Part shown: positions 33,913 through 53,911 of the stretch, in pieces | How the letters are laid out: each line of letters starts with the position of its first letter | Position numbering within the stretch: the stretch's first letter is position 1 | Assembly (NCBI RefSeq): GCF_035975855.1 | Contig: NZ_CP109055.1 | Location: forward strand, 10,354,001-10,418,000 | Reading direction: 5' to 3' | DNA length: 64,000 nt | Source of the DNA: Streptomyces sp. NBC_01304 | GTDB lineage: Bacteria > Actinomycetota > Actinomycetes > Streptomycetales > Streptomycetaceae | The notes under the pieces: generated by a model | Seen by the model: the letters and a program-made list of their open reading frames with translations, nothing else | What the model was told of the DNA's origin: nothing | Database searches by the model: none | Position numbers and translations under genes: made by a program

Positions 33913-35612
33913 GCGGCCCCCGCGCACAGCGCCACCCGGAGGTCCTCGTCGTGGGCGCGGGGCCGGTCGGCCTGACCACCGCCCACGAGCTGGCCCGCCG
34001 CGGCCTCAAGGTCCGGCTCGTCGACGCCGCCCACGGGCCCGCCCGCACCAGCCGGGCCGTCGCCACGCACCCGCGCACCCTGGAGACGTACGACCAGATG
34101 GGCGTCGTCGACGACATCCTGCCCCGGGGCCGGCAGAACCGTGCCTTCACCATGTACGCGAAGGGGCGCCGCCTGGTGCGCCTGGACGCCGACTACCGCA
34201 CGATGCCGACGTCGTACCCCTACACGCTGGTCATCCAGCAGACCGAGACCGAGGCCGTGCTGCGCGACGCCGTCGCCCGGCACGGCGTCGAGATCGAATG
34301 GGGCGTACGGCTCACCGGCTTCGAGCAGGACGAGCACGGCGTGCGGGCCCGGCTGAGCACGGCCGACGGCACCGAGGAGAGCGTCGAGGCGTCCTGGCTG
34401 GTCGGCTGCGACGGCGGACACAGCACCGTACGCAAACTCCTCGGTCTCGCACTGCTCGGCGAGACCAGCGAGACCTGGATGCTCGCCGACGCCCCCGTCA
34501 CCACCGACCTGCCGCCCGACACCATCTACTGGACGCACACCGGCGGCCAGGCGCTGATGATGGTGCCCTACGCCCGCGACGGACACTGGCGGCTCCTCGA
34601 CACCGCGCCCACGGACCGCGCGACCGACCCGCGCGGCGTCGAGGAGCAGCTGACCGCCAAGCTCTCCGCGGGCCTCGGCCGCCCGGTGCACGTCGGCGAG
34701 GCCGAGTGGACCTCGGTCTTCACGTTCCAGCAGCGCATGGTGGAACGGATGCAGCGCGGCCGCGTCCTGGTGGCCGGTGACGCCGCCCATGTGCACAGCC
34801 CCGCCTCCGGCCAGGGCATGAACACCGGCATCCAGGAGGCGTACAACCTCGCCTGGAAGCTGGCATCGGTCCACCAGGGCCATGCAGGGCGGGAGTTGCT
34901 CGACACCTACAGCGAGGAGCGGGTGCCGATCGGCAAGGCGCTCCTCGGCGCCACCCGCACCGCCACCTTCCTGGTCCAGCTGAAGAACCTGCTCGCCTCG
35001 GTCATGCTGCCGGTCGTCTTCACGGTCGTACGCAATGTGCCGGTGCTGCGCCGCGCCATCCAGCGCAAGGTGCTCGGCGGCATGTCCGGACTGCGCATCG
35101 GATACGCCGACAGCTCCCTGACCACTTCCCGCGTCAGGCGCTCCGAGCGGGGCGCCGGACCCGTGCCGGGCGAGCGCGTCACCGCCGCGGCCGTGCACGC
35201 CCCCGAGGACCGGGGCTGCCGCGGACTCCACGGCGAACTACGCGATCCGCGCTGGTCGTTGCTGCTCGCCACGGGCGGCACCGGACCCGGCGACGTGCCC
35301 CAGGGCGTGGCCATCACGGCAGCGGTCCAGTACGCCGAGTGGCTCTCGGTGCGCACCGTCGGCGGCACCGACGGGCCCGCCCCGCTCGCCGACCCCGACA
35401 GCCGGCTGCGGGGGGCCCTCGGTCTCGCACCGGGCGGCTGGCTGCTTGTCCGCCCCGACGGCTATGTCGCCGCGCGCGGCGCCGTGCTCTCCCGGGGCGC
35501 CCTGGGCCGGGCACTCGCCCCGATCGGCGCACTCGCCCCCCTCGCGGAACCCGCCCGGGTCGAACCAGGACCCCAACTCCCCGTACCCGCCCACCGGCTG
35601 AAGGAGCAATGA
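33909..35612 (+). CDS. FAD-dependent aromatic hydroxylase with C-terminal thioredoxin-like domain
   Basis: This 567-residue class A monooxygenase resembles PgaE/RdmE/MtmOI types: EVLVVGAGPVGLTTAHELARRG, VGCDGGHSTVRKLLG, and VAGDAAHVHSPASGQGMNTGIQEA. The C-terminal 150 residues form the dimerisation thioredoxin-like domain without a CxxC. A hydrophobic stretch (LVQLKNLLASVMLPVVFTVV) is normal for this group and is not a membrane anchor. It hydroxylates or epoxidises the polycyclic core, or performs a Baeyer-Villiger step. It is co-translated with the ABM protein. Confidence 0.93.
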   Translation: MSGPRAQRHPEVLVVGAGPVGLTTAHELARRGLKVRLVDAAHGPARTSRAVATHPRTLETYDQMGVVDDILPRGRQNRAFTMYAKGRRLVRLDADYRTMPTSYPYTLVIQQTETEAVLRDAVARHGVEIEWGVRLTGFEQDEHGVRARLSTADGTEESVEASWLVGCDGGHSTVRKLLGLALLGETSETWMLADAPVTTDLPPDTIYWTHTGGQALMMVPYARDGHWRLLDTAPTDRATDPRGVEEQLTAKLSAGLGRPVHVGEAEWTSVFTFQQRMVERMQRGRVLVAGDAAHVHSPASGQGMNTGIQEAYNLAWKLASVHQGHAGRELLDTYSEERVPIGKALLGATRTATFLVQLKNLLASVMLPVVFTVVRNVPVLRRAIQRKVLGGMSGLRIGYADSSLTTSRVRRSERGAGPVPGERVTAAAVHAPEDRGCRGLHGELRDPRWSLLLATGGTGPGDVPQGVAITAAVQYAEWLSVRTVGGTDGPAPLADPDSRLRGALGLAPGGWLLVRPDGYVAARGAVLSRGALGRALAPIGALAPLAEPARVEPGPQLPVPAHRLKEQ

Positions 35613-35613
35613 C

Positions 35614-36396
35614 GTGTCCGGCAACCAGCCTGTCGCCCTGATCACCGGGGCCACCAGCGGCATCGGCCTGGAGGTGGCCCGCCAGCTGGGCCACGCCGGC
35701 CACCGTGTCTTCCTGTGCGCCCGCACCGCCCTCGACGTCAAGCAGACGATCGCCGACCTCACCGACGAGGGCCTGGACGTCGACGGCATGGTCGCCGACG
35801 TCCGCTCCCCGGAGTCCGTGGCGGCCGTCGTGCGCGCCGCCGTCGAGCGGTACGGGCCCCTCACCGTCCTGGTCAACAACGCGGGCCGCAGCGGTGGCGG
35901 CGTCACCGCCGACATCGCCGACGAGCTCTGGTACGACATCATCGACACCAACCTCAACAGCGTGTTCCTGATGACGCGCGAGGTGCTCAAGAACGGCGGC
36001 CTGGCCGACTCGCCCCAGGGCCGGATCATCAACATCGCCTCCACCGCAGGAAAGCAGGGCGTCCTGCTCGGTGCCCCCTACAGCGCCTCCAAGCACGGCG
36101 TCGTCGGGTTCACCAAGGCGCTGGGCCGGGAGCTCGCGCCCACCGGTGTCACCGTCAACGCGGTCTGCCCCGGCTACGTCGAGACGCCGATGGCGGAGCG
36201 GGTGCGCAAGGGGTACGCCGCCGCCTGGGACACCACGGAGGACTACGTCCAGGAGCAGTTCGAGGCGAAGATCCCGCTCGGCCGCTACTCGACGCCCGAG
36301 GAAGTCGCCGGTCTGGTCGGCTACTTGGTCTCCCCGCCCGCCGCCTCCATCACCGCGCAGGCGCTCAATGTCTGTGGCGGTCTCGGCAACTTCTGA
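35614..36396 (+). CDS. Type II PKS ketoreductase (ActIII-like SDR)
   Basis: This 260-residue short-chain dehydrogenase has TGATSGIGLEVARQLG, VNNAGRSGGG, the Ser-Tyr-Lys triad (Tyr and Lys in YSASKHG) and VNAVCPGYVETPMAERVR, all ActIII-type. It reduces the C-9 carbonyl of the nascent poly-beta-ketone and fixes the first-ring fold with the aromatase. GTG 35614 follows AAGGAGC. It is the last gene before the SARP repeat at 36402. Confidence 0.95.
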   Translation: MSGNQPVALITGATSGIGLEVARQLGHAGHRVFLCARTALDVKQTIADLTDEGLDVDGMVADVRSPESVAAVVRAAVERYGPLTVLVNNAGRSGGGVTADIADELWYDIIDTNLNSVFLMTREVLKNGGLADSPQGRIINIASTAGKQGVLLGAPYSASKHGVVGFTKALGRELAPTGVTVNAVCPGYVETPMAERVRKGYAAAWDTTEDYVQEQFEAKIPLGRYSTPEEVAGLVGYLVSPPAASITAQALNVCGGLGNF

Positions 36397-36401
36397 GCCG
36401 G

Positions 36402-36430
36402 TTCGAGCGCCCTTCGAGCCTGCCTCGAGT
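36402..36430 (+). promoter_or_regulatory. SARP operator: three heptamer repeats at 11-bp spacing
   Basis: TTCGAGC (36402), TTCGAGC (36413) and CTCGAGT (36424) repeat every 11 bp. This is the clearest SARP binding site in the window, 70 bp before the aromatase start. Confidence 0.7.
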
Positions 36431-36499
36431 CGGTGCGCGTCCCATCGGAAGTTCGCGCTCTGATCCCCCTACCGGAACCTGAGAAAAGAGGTGTTGGCC

Positions 36500-37456
36500 A
36501 TGACGGGTCAGCGAGTGCACCGTACGTCCCACGCGGTCGAGGTGGCCGCGCCGGCCGGGGTGGTCTACGGATTGATCTCCGACGTGGAGCAGTGGCCGCT
36601 GTTCTTCCCGCCGAACGTGCATGTCGAGCGGCTCGAGTTCGACGGCACGAACGAGCGGCTGCGGATGTGGGCCGTCGCCAACGGGGAGATCAGGTCCTGG
36701 CTCTCGCACCGGGTGCAGGACCCGACGGAGCGGATCATCCAGTTCCGTCAACAGAACCCGCAGAACCCGGTCGAGACGATGAACGGGACCTGGATCGTCG
36801 AGGAGCTACCCGGCGGCGACAGCCGGCTCACCCTCCTGCACGACTACACGGTGGTGGGCGACCAGGCCGCGAACGTGGAGTGGGTCGAGCGGGCCATCGA
36901 CACCAACTCCCGTGCCGAGCTGGGCAATCTGCGACGGATCGCCGAGCGCTGGACCAAGTTCGACGAGCTGATCCTCTCCTTCGAGGACACGGTCCGCGTC
37001 AACGGCCCCGCCGAGCTGGTCTACGACTTCCTCTACCGGGTCGGCGACTGGCCCGACCTCGTCCCGCACGTGTCGAGCCTCGAGCTGACCGAGGACGCCC
37101 CCGGCGTGCAGGTGATGAAGATGGACACCCGCACCGCGGACGGCTCCACACACACCACCGAGTCGGTACGGATCTGCTTCCCGCACGCGGGACGCATCGT
37201 CTACAAGCAGACCGCGACGCCCGCCCTGATGGACGCGCACACCGGCGAGTGGTCGGTGCTGCCCGACGAGAGCGGCGTGACGGTGAGCTCCCAGCACAGC
37301 GTCGTGCTGCGCGAGGAGGCCGTCGAGCAGGTGCTCGGCGCGGGCGCGGACCTCACCCGGGCCCGCCGCTACGTACGCGAGGCGCTGGGCCGGAACTCCA
37401 CGGCGACGCTCCAACTGGCCAAGCGGCACGCGGAGTCGGCGATCCGCGTCCTGTGA
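36500..37456 (+). CDS. Didomain aromatase/cyclase (ActVII-like)
   Basis: Two START/Bet v1-type helix-grip domains are fused in 318 residues. The first begins HRTSHAVEVAAPAGVVYGLISDVEQWPLFFP and the second (about residue 157) SFEDTVRVNGPAELVYDFLYRVGDWPDLVPHV. Didomain enzymes act after C-9 ketoreduction and aromatise the first ring, which agrees with the ketoreductase just upstream. ATG 36500 has AGAGGTG before it; GTG 36491 is an alternative. The gene has its own SARP-type promoter. About 240 bp of apparently empty sequence follow it. Confidence 0.94.
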   Translation: MTGQRVHRTSHAVEVAAPAGVVYGLISDVEQWPLFFPPNVHVERLEFDGTNERLRMWAVANGEIRSWLSHRVQDPTERIIQFRQQNPQNPVETMNGTWIVEELPGGDSRLTLLHDYTVVGDQAANVEWVERAIDTNSRAELGNLRRIAERWTKFDELILSFEDTVRVNGPAELVYDFLYRVGDWPDLVPHVSSLELTEDAPGVQVMKMDTRTADGSTHTTESVRICFPHAGRIVYKQTATPALMDAHTGEWSVLPDESGVTVSSQHSVVLREEAVEQVLGAGADLTRARRYVREALGRNSTATLQLAKRHAESAIRVL

Positions 37457-37695
37457 CCCGTCGCGGGGCGCCGCCACGCCCCGCGCCCTGCGGTCCGTGT
37501 CCTTCGGTCCAGGGTCCGCGCAGGTCGTACGCCGTACGCCGGTCGTCATCCGCTCTCGCGCATACGTCATCCACCGGCCGCCCCGGTGACCACCAGAAGC
37601 TTCTGCAATCCGGTGCGGCCTCGTCCACTGCTGCTCCGGTCCCGCTCTAGCCGTCCTGGCGAGGGTGGGGTGACCACGGACATTCAAGGAGTGGC

Positions 37696-40164
37696 ATGAG
37701 CCCCTACACGATCAATGCCGAGGAGACGTCTGCCGCGGCGGGTCCGCCGGCCGAGCCCGTGCTGTGGCACCTCGCGCTGGTCAGCGGGCCCGACGGCACC
37801 TCCCTCGACTCCGCGACCGCCGGCCTCAAGGCCCGGCTCGCCGCCGCCGCGCCCGCGGACGCGCCGACGCGGATGTACAACATCGGCACCCCGGACGGCA
37901 GCCACCGCGGCGCGGTCCTGGCCGGCGAGGGCACCGCAGCCGAACTGGGCGCCAAGGAGCCCGGCGAGTCCACTGCCCCGGTCGCCTTCATGTTCCCCGG
38001 CCTCGGCGACCACTACCAGGACATGGGCCGCGACCTGTACCGCGACTTCCCCGTCTTCCGGGCGGCCGTGGACAGTTGTGCCGAGGCCCTGGCCCCCGAA
38101 CTCGGCCTGGACATACGGGAAGTGGTCTTCCCCGACCCGACCCCGGAACAGCCCACCGCGCCCGTCGTCGACCTGCGTCGCATGCTCGGGCGGGACACCG
38201 GCCCGCAGAGCGAGAACGAGCGCCGTCTGAACGCCACCCGGCTGGCGCAGCCGGCGCTCTTCGTCATCGAGTACTCCCTGGCCAAGCTCTGGGAGTCGTG
38301 GGGCACCAAGCCCGCCATGATGATCGGCTACAGCCTCGGCGAATACGTCTGCGCGACCCTCGCCGGGGTGCTGTCCCTGAAGGACGCGCTGACCCTGGTG
38401 GCCCGCCGCGCCGCGCTCATCGACGAGCTGCCCAAGGGCTCCATGCTCGCCGTGATGCTGCCGGAGGACGAGCTGCGGCCGCTGCTGTCCGTCGGCATCT
38501 CGCTGTCCGCCGTGAACGGCCCGGAGTTCTGTGTGGCGGGCGGCCCGACCGAGGCCATCGCCGGTCTCGAGCAGCGCCTCACCGCGCAGGGCGTGGTCTG
38601 CCGCCGCGTCACGACGACCCACGCCTTCCACACCCAGATGATGAGCTCGATCACCGGTCCGCTGACCGAACTCGCACGGACGCTGACGCTCAACCCGCCG
38701 CGCATCCCGTACATCTCGAACGTCACCGGCGCCCCGATCACCGACGCGCAGGCCACCGACCCGGGGTACTGGTCGCAGCACCTGGTCAGCCCGGTCCGCT
38801 TCGCCGACGGGCTGCGGGCCGTCGGCAACGGCCCGCTGCTCCTGGAGACCGGCCCCGGCCAGACCCTGTCCAGCATGGCCACCGTGGTCCGCGGCAGCGA
38901 GGCGGGCACCATCGTCGCCGCGATGCGCCACCCGCTGGAGCGCCACTCCGACTCGGCCGTCGCGCTCAAGGCCCTGGGCCGCCTCTGGCTCGCGCACGCC
39001 GACATCGACTGGGACGCCTTCCCCGCCGCCGAGCTGATCGCCGAGCCGGACGCCGCCGTCCCGGACGCGCCGGGCGCGAGCGCGCACGAGGCCTCCGCCA
39101 CCGAGGCCGAGCTGCACGGACTGTGGGCCAAGCTGCTGAAGACCGAGCAGCAACTCCCGTACGACATCGGGTTCTTCGAGGTAGGCGGCAACTCGCTGCT
39201 CGCCTCCCGGCTGATCCTGCGGATCAACCGCACCTTCGGCGTCGAGCTCACCCTGCGCCAGGTCTACGAGTGGTCGACGCTCACCCGGATGGCCGCGGCG
39301 ATCGACACCCTGAAGGCCGGCGGCGAGCTGATCCGCGAGGACGACGCGTCCTCGCACACGGCCGGCTCCCAGGCCCGCTTCCGGCTGCCCAACGGCCTGG
39401 AGATCTCCCACCAGAACGAGGCGGAGACCCTCCACTTCTACGAGGACATCTTCGACCACCGCACCTACGCCAAGAACGGGATCTCCATCCCGGACGGCGC
39501 CACGGTCGTCGACGTCGGCGGCAACATCGGCCTGTTCACGCTCTTCGCCCACTACGAGGCGAAGGACGTCCGGGTCTTCACCTTCGAGCCGGCCCCGCCG
39601 ATGTTCAAGCTGCTCAGCCAGAACGCCGCCGAACACAACGTGAACGCCCAGCTGTTCAACATCGGCATCTCCGACAGCGAGAGCCAGGCGCAGTTCACCT
39701 TCTACCCGCGCAGCTCCGGCATGTCCTCCTTCCACCCCGACGAGGCGGAGGAGAAGCACAACCTGCGCACCATCATCGCCAACCAGCAGAAGACCACCGC
39801 CGACGCGGACGTCGCCGAACTCACCTCGCACGCCGAGGAATTGATGGACGTCCGCTTCGAGGCCATCGAGTTCACCGCCACGCTGCGCCCGCTGAGCGCC
39901 GTGATCCGGGAGCAGGGCATCGAGCGCATCGACCTCATCAAGATCGACGTACAGAAGAGCGAGCGCCAGGTCATCGACGGCATCGCCGACGAGGACTGGC
40001 CCAAGATCCAGCAGATGGTCCTGGAGGCGCACGACGCGGACGGCGAGGTGGCCCGGCTCGTCGCGCTCCTGCAGAGCCGCGGCTTCACCGCCAGGGCCGA
40101 GCAGGACGAGCTGTACGTCGGCACGGACATCCACAACATCTACGCCGTACGCGGCACTCGCTAA
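37696..40164 (+). CDS. AT-ACP-O-methyltransferase fusion for methoxymalonyl-ACP
   Basis: This 822-residue protein has three domains. An acyltransferase (about 95-420) has MFPGLGDHYQDMGRDLY, Ser213 in GYSLGE and His309 in THAFH. A carrier domain (about 470-545) has Ser500 in VGGNSLLASRL. A SAM-dependent FkbM-type methyltransferase (about 570-815) has VVDVGGNIGLFTLF. The same order is reported for SorC of soraphen biosynthesis. It sits at the head of dehydrogenase, ACP, acyl-CoA dehydrogenase and FkbH genes, so it should O-methylate the hydroxymalonyl unit on an ACP. Whether its own ACP or the discrete one carries the unit is open. ATG 37696 follows AAGGAG. Confidence 0.87.
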   Translation: MSPYTINAEETSAAAGPPAEPVLWHLALVSGPDGTSLDSATAGLKARLAAAAPADAPTRMYNIGTPDGSHRGAVLAGEGTAAELGAKEPGESTAPVAFMFPGLGDHYQDMGRDLYRDFPVFRAAVDSCAEALAPELGLDIREVVFPDPTPEQPTAPVVDLRRMLGRDTGPQSENERRLNATRLAQPALFVIEYSLAKLWESWGTKPAMMIGYSLGEYVCATLAGVLSLKDALTLVARRAALIDELPKGSMLAVMLPEDELRPLLSVGISLSAVNGPEFCVAGGPTEAIAGLEQRLTAQGVVCRRVTTTHAFHTQMMSSITGPLTELARTLTLNPPRIPYISNVTGAPITDAQATDPGYWSQHLVSPVRFADGLRAVGNGPLLLETGPGQTLSSMATVVRGSEAGTIVAAMRHPLERHSDSAVALKALGRLWLAHADIDWDAFPAAELIAEPDAAVPDAPGASAHEASATEAELHGLWAKLLKTEQQLPYDIGFFEVGGNSLLASRLILRINRTFGVELTLRQVYEWSTLTRMAAAIDTLKAGGELIREDDASSHTAGSQARFRLPNGLEISHQNEAETLHFYEDIFDHRTYAKNGISIPDGATVVDVGGNIGLFTLFAHYEAKDVRVFTFEPAPPMFKLLSQNAAEHNVNAQLFNIGISDSESQAQFTFYPRSSGMSSFHPDEAEEKHNLRTIIANQQKTTADADVAELTSHAEELMDVRFEAIEFTATLRPLSAVIREQGIERIDLIKIDVQKSERQVIDGIADEDWPKIQQMVLEAHDADGEVARLVALLQSRGFTARAEQDELYVGTDIHNIYAVRGTR

Positions 40165-40180
40165 CGGAGTCGTACGCATC

Positions 40181-41032
40181 ATGGAATTCGCCACGGTAGG
40201 AGTGGTCGGCGCCGGTGTGATGGGCGTCGGCGTCGCACAGAACCTCGCCCAGACCGGTCATCAGGTGGTCCTGGTCGACGTTTCCGACAAGGTGCTCGAG
40301 GACGCCCGCAAGGAGCTGCGCACCAGCCTGCGCACGTACGCCCTGTTCAACAAGGGTTCGGGGGTCGACCCGAAGGCGGTCTTCGAGAAGATCGAGTTCA
40401 CCACCGACTACGAGCTGCTCGCCAAGTCCGACTTCGTCGTCGAGAACGTCACCGAGGACTGGGGCATCAAGCAGCAGGTGTACGACCGGATCGACAAGAT
40501 CGTCCGCCCCGAGGTGACCTTCGCCGTGAACACCTCGGCGATCTCCATCACCCGCGTCGGCTCCATCACCGAGCGCCCCGAGCGGGTCGTCGGCATGCAC
40601 TTCATGAACCCGGTCCCGATGAAGCCGATGGTCGAGGTGATCCGCGGCCACCACACGACGCCCGAGACCATCGACACCGCCCGCCGCTTCCTCGCGGAGA
40701 TGGGCAAGGAGTGCATCGTCGTCGAGGACGTGCCCGGCTTCGTCTCCAACCGCGTCCTCATGCTCACCATCAACGAGGCGGCCTTCCTGGTGCAGGACGG
40801 CGTGGCCCCCGCCAAGGACGTCGACCGCATCTTCACCTCGTGCTTCGACCACCGGATGGGCCCGCTTGAGACCGCCGACCTGATCGGCCTCGACACCATC
40901 CTCAAGTCGGTCGAGGTGCTCTACGAGAGCTTCAACGACAGCAAGTACCGGCCCGCCCCGCTGCTCAAGAAGATGGTCGCCGCCGGCCTGCTCGGGCGGA
41001 AGAGCGGCGAGGGCTTCCACAAGTACAGCTGA
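40181..41032 (+). CDS. 3-hydroxyacyl dehydrogenase of methoxymalonyl-ACP pathway (FkbK-like)
   Basis: This 283-residue 3-hydroxyacyl-CoA dehydrogenase-like enzyme has the NAD motif VGVVGAGVMGVGVAQNLAQTG, the catalytic His in GMHFMNPVP and C-terminal LLGRKSGEGFHKY. In the FkbG-K scheme it oxidises the C-3 hydroxyl of glyceryl-ACP. The gene lies 16 bp after the AT-ACP-MT fusion and before the ACP, acyl-CoA dehydrogenase and FkbH genes. Context rather than unique residues separates it from a butyryl-pathway enzyme. Confidence 0.92.
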   Translation: MEFATVGVVGAGVMGVGVAQNLAQTGHQVVLVDVSDKVLEDARKELRTSLRTYALFNKGSGVDPKAVFEKIEFTTDYELLAKSDFVVENVTEDWGIKQQVYDRIDKIVRPEVTFAVNTSAISITRVGSITERPERVVGMHFMNPVPMKPMVEVIRGHHTTPETIDTARRFLAEMGKECIVVEDVPGFVSNRVLMLTINEAAFLVQDGVAPAKDVDRIFTSCFDHRMGPLETADLIGLDTILKSVEVLYESFNDSKYRPAPLLKKMVAAGLLGRKSGEGFHKYS

Positions 41033-41084
41033 GTGACGCGGCTCGGCGCACCCATCCATCCGACGACGACAGGACGGAAGAGAA

Positions 41085-41339
41085 ATGAGCACGGACACCA
41101 GGGCCAGGATCGCGGAGTATCTGTCCCGCTTCTTCCCGGTGCACGACCTCAAGGACGACGACAACATCTTCGAACTCGGCTTCGTCAGCTCGATGTTCGC
41201 GATGCAGCTCGTCTCCTTCGTCGAGCACGAGTTCGGCATCACGGTCGAGAACGAGGACCTGGAGCTCGAGTACTTCCAGTCCATCAGCGCACTCGACTCC
41301 TTCGTCACCCGCAAGCTGTCCGCCCCCGTACCCCACTGA
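41085..41339 (+). CDS. Discrete ACP of methoxymalonyl pathway (FkbJ-like)
   Basis: This 84-residue carrier protein has FELGFVSSMFAMQLVSF. The normal DSL motif is replaced by VSS, a trait shared by FkbJ-type ACPs, and Ser35 is the likely phosphopantetheine site. It should carry the glyceryl unit from FkbH through oxidation to methoxymalonyl-ACP, then deliver it to a PKS acyltransferase. ATG 41085 follows GGAAGAGAA. Confidence 0.92.
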   Translation: MSTDTRARIAEYLSRFFPVHDLKDDDNIFELGFVSSMFAMQLVSFVEHEFGITVENEDLELEYFQSISALDSFVTRKLSAPVPH

Positions 41340-41362
41340 GCAAGAGAGCGGACGCGACGACG

Positions 41363-42514
41363 ATGACCAGCATGCTCACCGCGGAACAGGCCCAGGCCGC
41401 CAAGGAGTTCCGGGACTTCGCCGACCGCGAGATCGCACCCCACGCCGACGCGTACCACGAGGCGCAGCGCACCCCGCCCGAGACCATCCGGCTGCTCGCC
41501 GACGAGGGGCTGCTCGGCCTCCCGGTGCCCGAGCAGTACGGGGGCGGCGGCTGCGACGCGGTGACCCTCGGGCTGCTCGCCGGCGAACTGGGCCGTGCCT
41601 GCTCCTCGGTGCGCAGCCTGCTCACGGTGCACACGATGGTCGCCCACGCCGTCAACCGCTGGGGCGGGCGCGCCCTGAAGGACACCTGGCTGCCCCGGCT
41701 CGCCAGTGGAGAGCGGATCGGCGCGCTCGCCGTCTCCGAGCCGGGCGCCGGCAGCGACGCGGCGGGCGTGACCACCACCCTCACCAAGGACGGCGACGAC
41801 TGGCTGCTCGACGGCCACAAGAAGTGGATCACGTACGGGGAGAGCGCCGACGTCTTCGTCGTCGTCGGCCGCACCGACGCCGGGCCCACGGCCCTGCTCG
41901 TCGAACGCGACACCCCCGGCGTACGCACCGAGCTCATCGAGGACCTGATCGGCATCCGCGCCTCGATGACCGCCAACGTGTATTTCGACAACTGCCGGAT
42001 CCCGGGCGCCAATCTGCTCGCCCGGCCCGGCCTCGGCGTCTCCCACGTCGTCGGCGCCGCCCTCGACCTCGGCCGCTACACCGTCGGCTGGGGCTGCGTC
42101 GGCATCCTCGACGCCTGCCTCGACGCCAGCGTCGACTACGCCAACAGCCGGGTCCAGTTCGGCTCCCTCATCAAGGAACACCAGCTGGTCAGACGAATGA
42201 TCAGCAACATGTACACCGACGCGCACGCGGCCCGGCTGCTCTGCCTGGAGGCCGGCCGGCTGCGCGACCGGCACGATCCCGGTGCGCTCGCCGCCACCTC
42301 GACGGCCAAGTACTTCGCGGCCACCGCCGCGACCCGGGCCGCCGCCGACGCCGTACAGATCCACGGCGCCAACGGCTGCAGCTCCGACTATTCCGTGCAG
42401 CGCTACCTCGGCGACTCCCGGGTCATGGAGGTCATCGAGGGCAGTTCGCAGCTTCACCAAGTGGGCCTGGCCGAGTACGCGTTCCAGGAACGGGCGCTGA
42501 GGAGTGTGCGATGA
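41363..42514 (+). CDS. Acyl-CoA dehydrogenase-like oxidase (FkbI-like)
   Basis: This 383-residue flavoprotein of the acyl-CoA dehydrogenase fold has ALAVSEPGAGSDAAGVTT, WITYGESADVF, QFGSLIKEHQLV and QIHGANGCSSDYSVQRYLGDSRVMEVIEGSSQ. In the methoxymalonyl pathway it oxidises the C-2/C-3 position of the ACP-bound unit. ATG 41363 gives the family's normal length. It overlaps the FkbH gene by 4 nt (ATGA), consistent with one operon. Confidence 0.92.
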   Translation: MTSMLTAEQAQAAKEFRDFADREIAPHADAYHEAQRTPPETIRLLADEGLLGLPVPEQYGGGGCDAVTLGLLAGELGRACSSVRSLLTVHTMVAHAVNRWGGRALKDTWLPRLASGERIGALAVSEPGAGSDAAGVTTTLTKDGDDWLLDGHKKWITYGESADVFVVVGRTDAGPTALLVERDTPGVRTELIEDLIGIRASMTANVYFDNCRIPGANLLARPGLGVSHVVGAALDLGRYTVGWGCVGILDACLDASVDYANSRVQFGSLIKEHQLVRRMISNMYTDAHAARLLCLEAGRLRDRHDPGALAATSTAKYFAATAATRAAADAVQIHGANGCSSDYSVQRYLGDSRVMEVIEGSSQLHQVGLAEYAFQERALRSVR

Positions 42515-43539
42515 CGACGACCGTCAAGTGCGTGGTGTGGGACCTCGACAACACGGTGTGGGACGGGGTGCTCCTGGAGGACGGCGACGTCAAGCTGCGG
42601 CCCGTCGTCGTCGAGGTGCTCCGCACCCTCGACGAGCGCGGCATCCTGCACGCGATCGCCAGCCGCAACGACCACGACGCGGCCATGGCCAAGCTGACCG
42701 AGTTCGGGATCGCCGAGTACTTCCTGCACCCGCAGATCAACTGGGGCAACAAGTCCGCCTCCGTCCGGGCAGTCGCCGAGGCGATCAACATCGGCATCGA
42801 CACCCTGGCGTTCGTCGACGACCAGCCCTTCGAGCGCGACGAGGTCCGCTTCGCGCACCCCGAGGTGCTCTGCATCGACGCCCTCGACGCCGAGCGCATC
42901 CCCGAACTGCCACAAATGCAGCCGCGGTTCGTCACCGCCGACAGCCGTGAGCGCCGCCACCTCTACCGCGCCGACATCCGCCGCAAGGAGGCGGAGGAGA
43001 CCCACGAGGGCACCGACGAGCAGTTCCTCGCCTCCCTCGGCATGCGCTTCACCATCGCGCCCGCCCAGGAGCGCGACCTGCAGCGTGCCGAGGAGCTGAC
43101 GGTGCGCACCAACCAGCTCAACGCCACCGGATACACCTACTCGTACGACGAACTCGATGCCTTCCGCGTCTCGCCCGACCACGAACTCCTGGTCGCGGGC
43201 CTGGAGGACACCTACGGCACCTACGGCAAGATCGGCCTCGCCCTCGTCGAGCGCGGCGCCGACGCCTGGACGCTGAAGCTGCTCCTCATGTCCTGCCGCG
43301 TCATGTCCCGAGGCGTCGGCTCCGTCCTGCTCAATCACTTGATCCGCAGCGCCCACGAGGCCGGCGCCCGGCTGCGCGCGGAATTCGTGCCCACCAGCCG
43401 CAACCGGACGATGTTCGTCACCTACAAGTTCGCCGGCTTCCGCGAGGTCGCCAAGGACGGCGAGGTGTCGGTGCTCGAGCACGACGGGACCCGGGTGCCG
43501 GAGTTCCCGGCCTACATGGACGTCACGGTCGAGCGCTGA
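42511..43539 (+). CDS. fkbH: FkbH-like glyceryl-ACP synthase (HAD + acyltransferase)
   Basis: This 342-residue protein opens with the HAD motif [14 protein letters not shown], continues with ASRNDHDAA and [12 protein letters not shown], and ends in an N-acyltransferase-like region ([21 protein letters not shown]). FkbH enzymes take 1,3-bisphosphoglycerate, remove phosphate and load glyceryl onto a carrier protein. With the other four activities next to it, the unit goes to methoxymalonyl-ACP rather than to a tetronate. The family is usually a little longer at the N-terminus; this copy starts directly at the HAD domain. Confidence 0.94.
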   Translation: MTTTVKCVVWDLDNTVWDGVLLEDGDVKLRPVVVEVLRTLDERGILHAIASRNDHDAAMAKLTEFGIAEYFLHPQINWGNKSASVRAVAEAINIGIDTLAFVDDQPFERDEVRFAHPEVLCIDALDAERIPELPQMQPRFVTADSRERRHLYRADIRRKEAEETHEGTDEQFLASLGMRFTIAPAQERDLQRAEELTVRTNQLNATGYTYSYDELDAFRVSPDHELLVAGLEDTYGTYGKIGLALVERGADAWTLKLLLMSCRVMSRGVGSVLLNHLIRSAHEAGARLRAEFVPTSRNRTMFVTYKFAGFREVAKDGEVSVLEHDGTRVPEFPAYMDVTVER

Positions 43540-43579
43540 CCCGCGCGCACCCCTTTTGCGAAGTCCCGGAACGAGACGG

Positions 43580-53903
<10,324 letters not shown>

Positions 53904-53911
<8 letters not shown>

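Noticed and set aside
42511..43539. Tetronate-forming glyceryl pathway
   Set aside because: The dehydrogenase, acyl-CoA dehydrogenase, FkbJ-like ACP and methyltransferase are all present, which points to methoxymalonyl-ACP. No FabH-like tetronate synthase sits beside FkbH.
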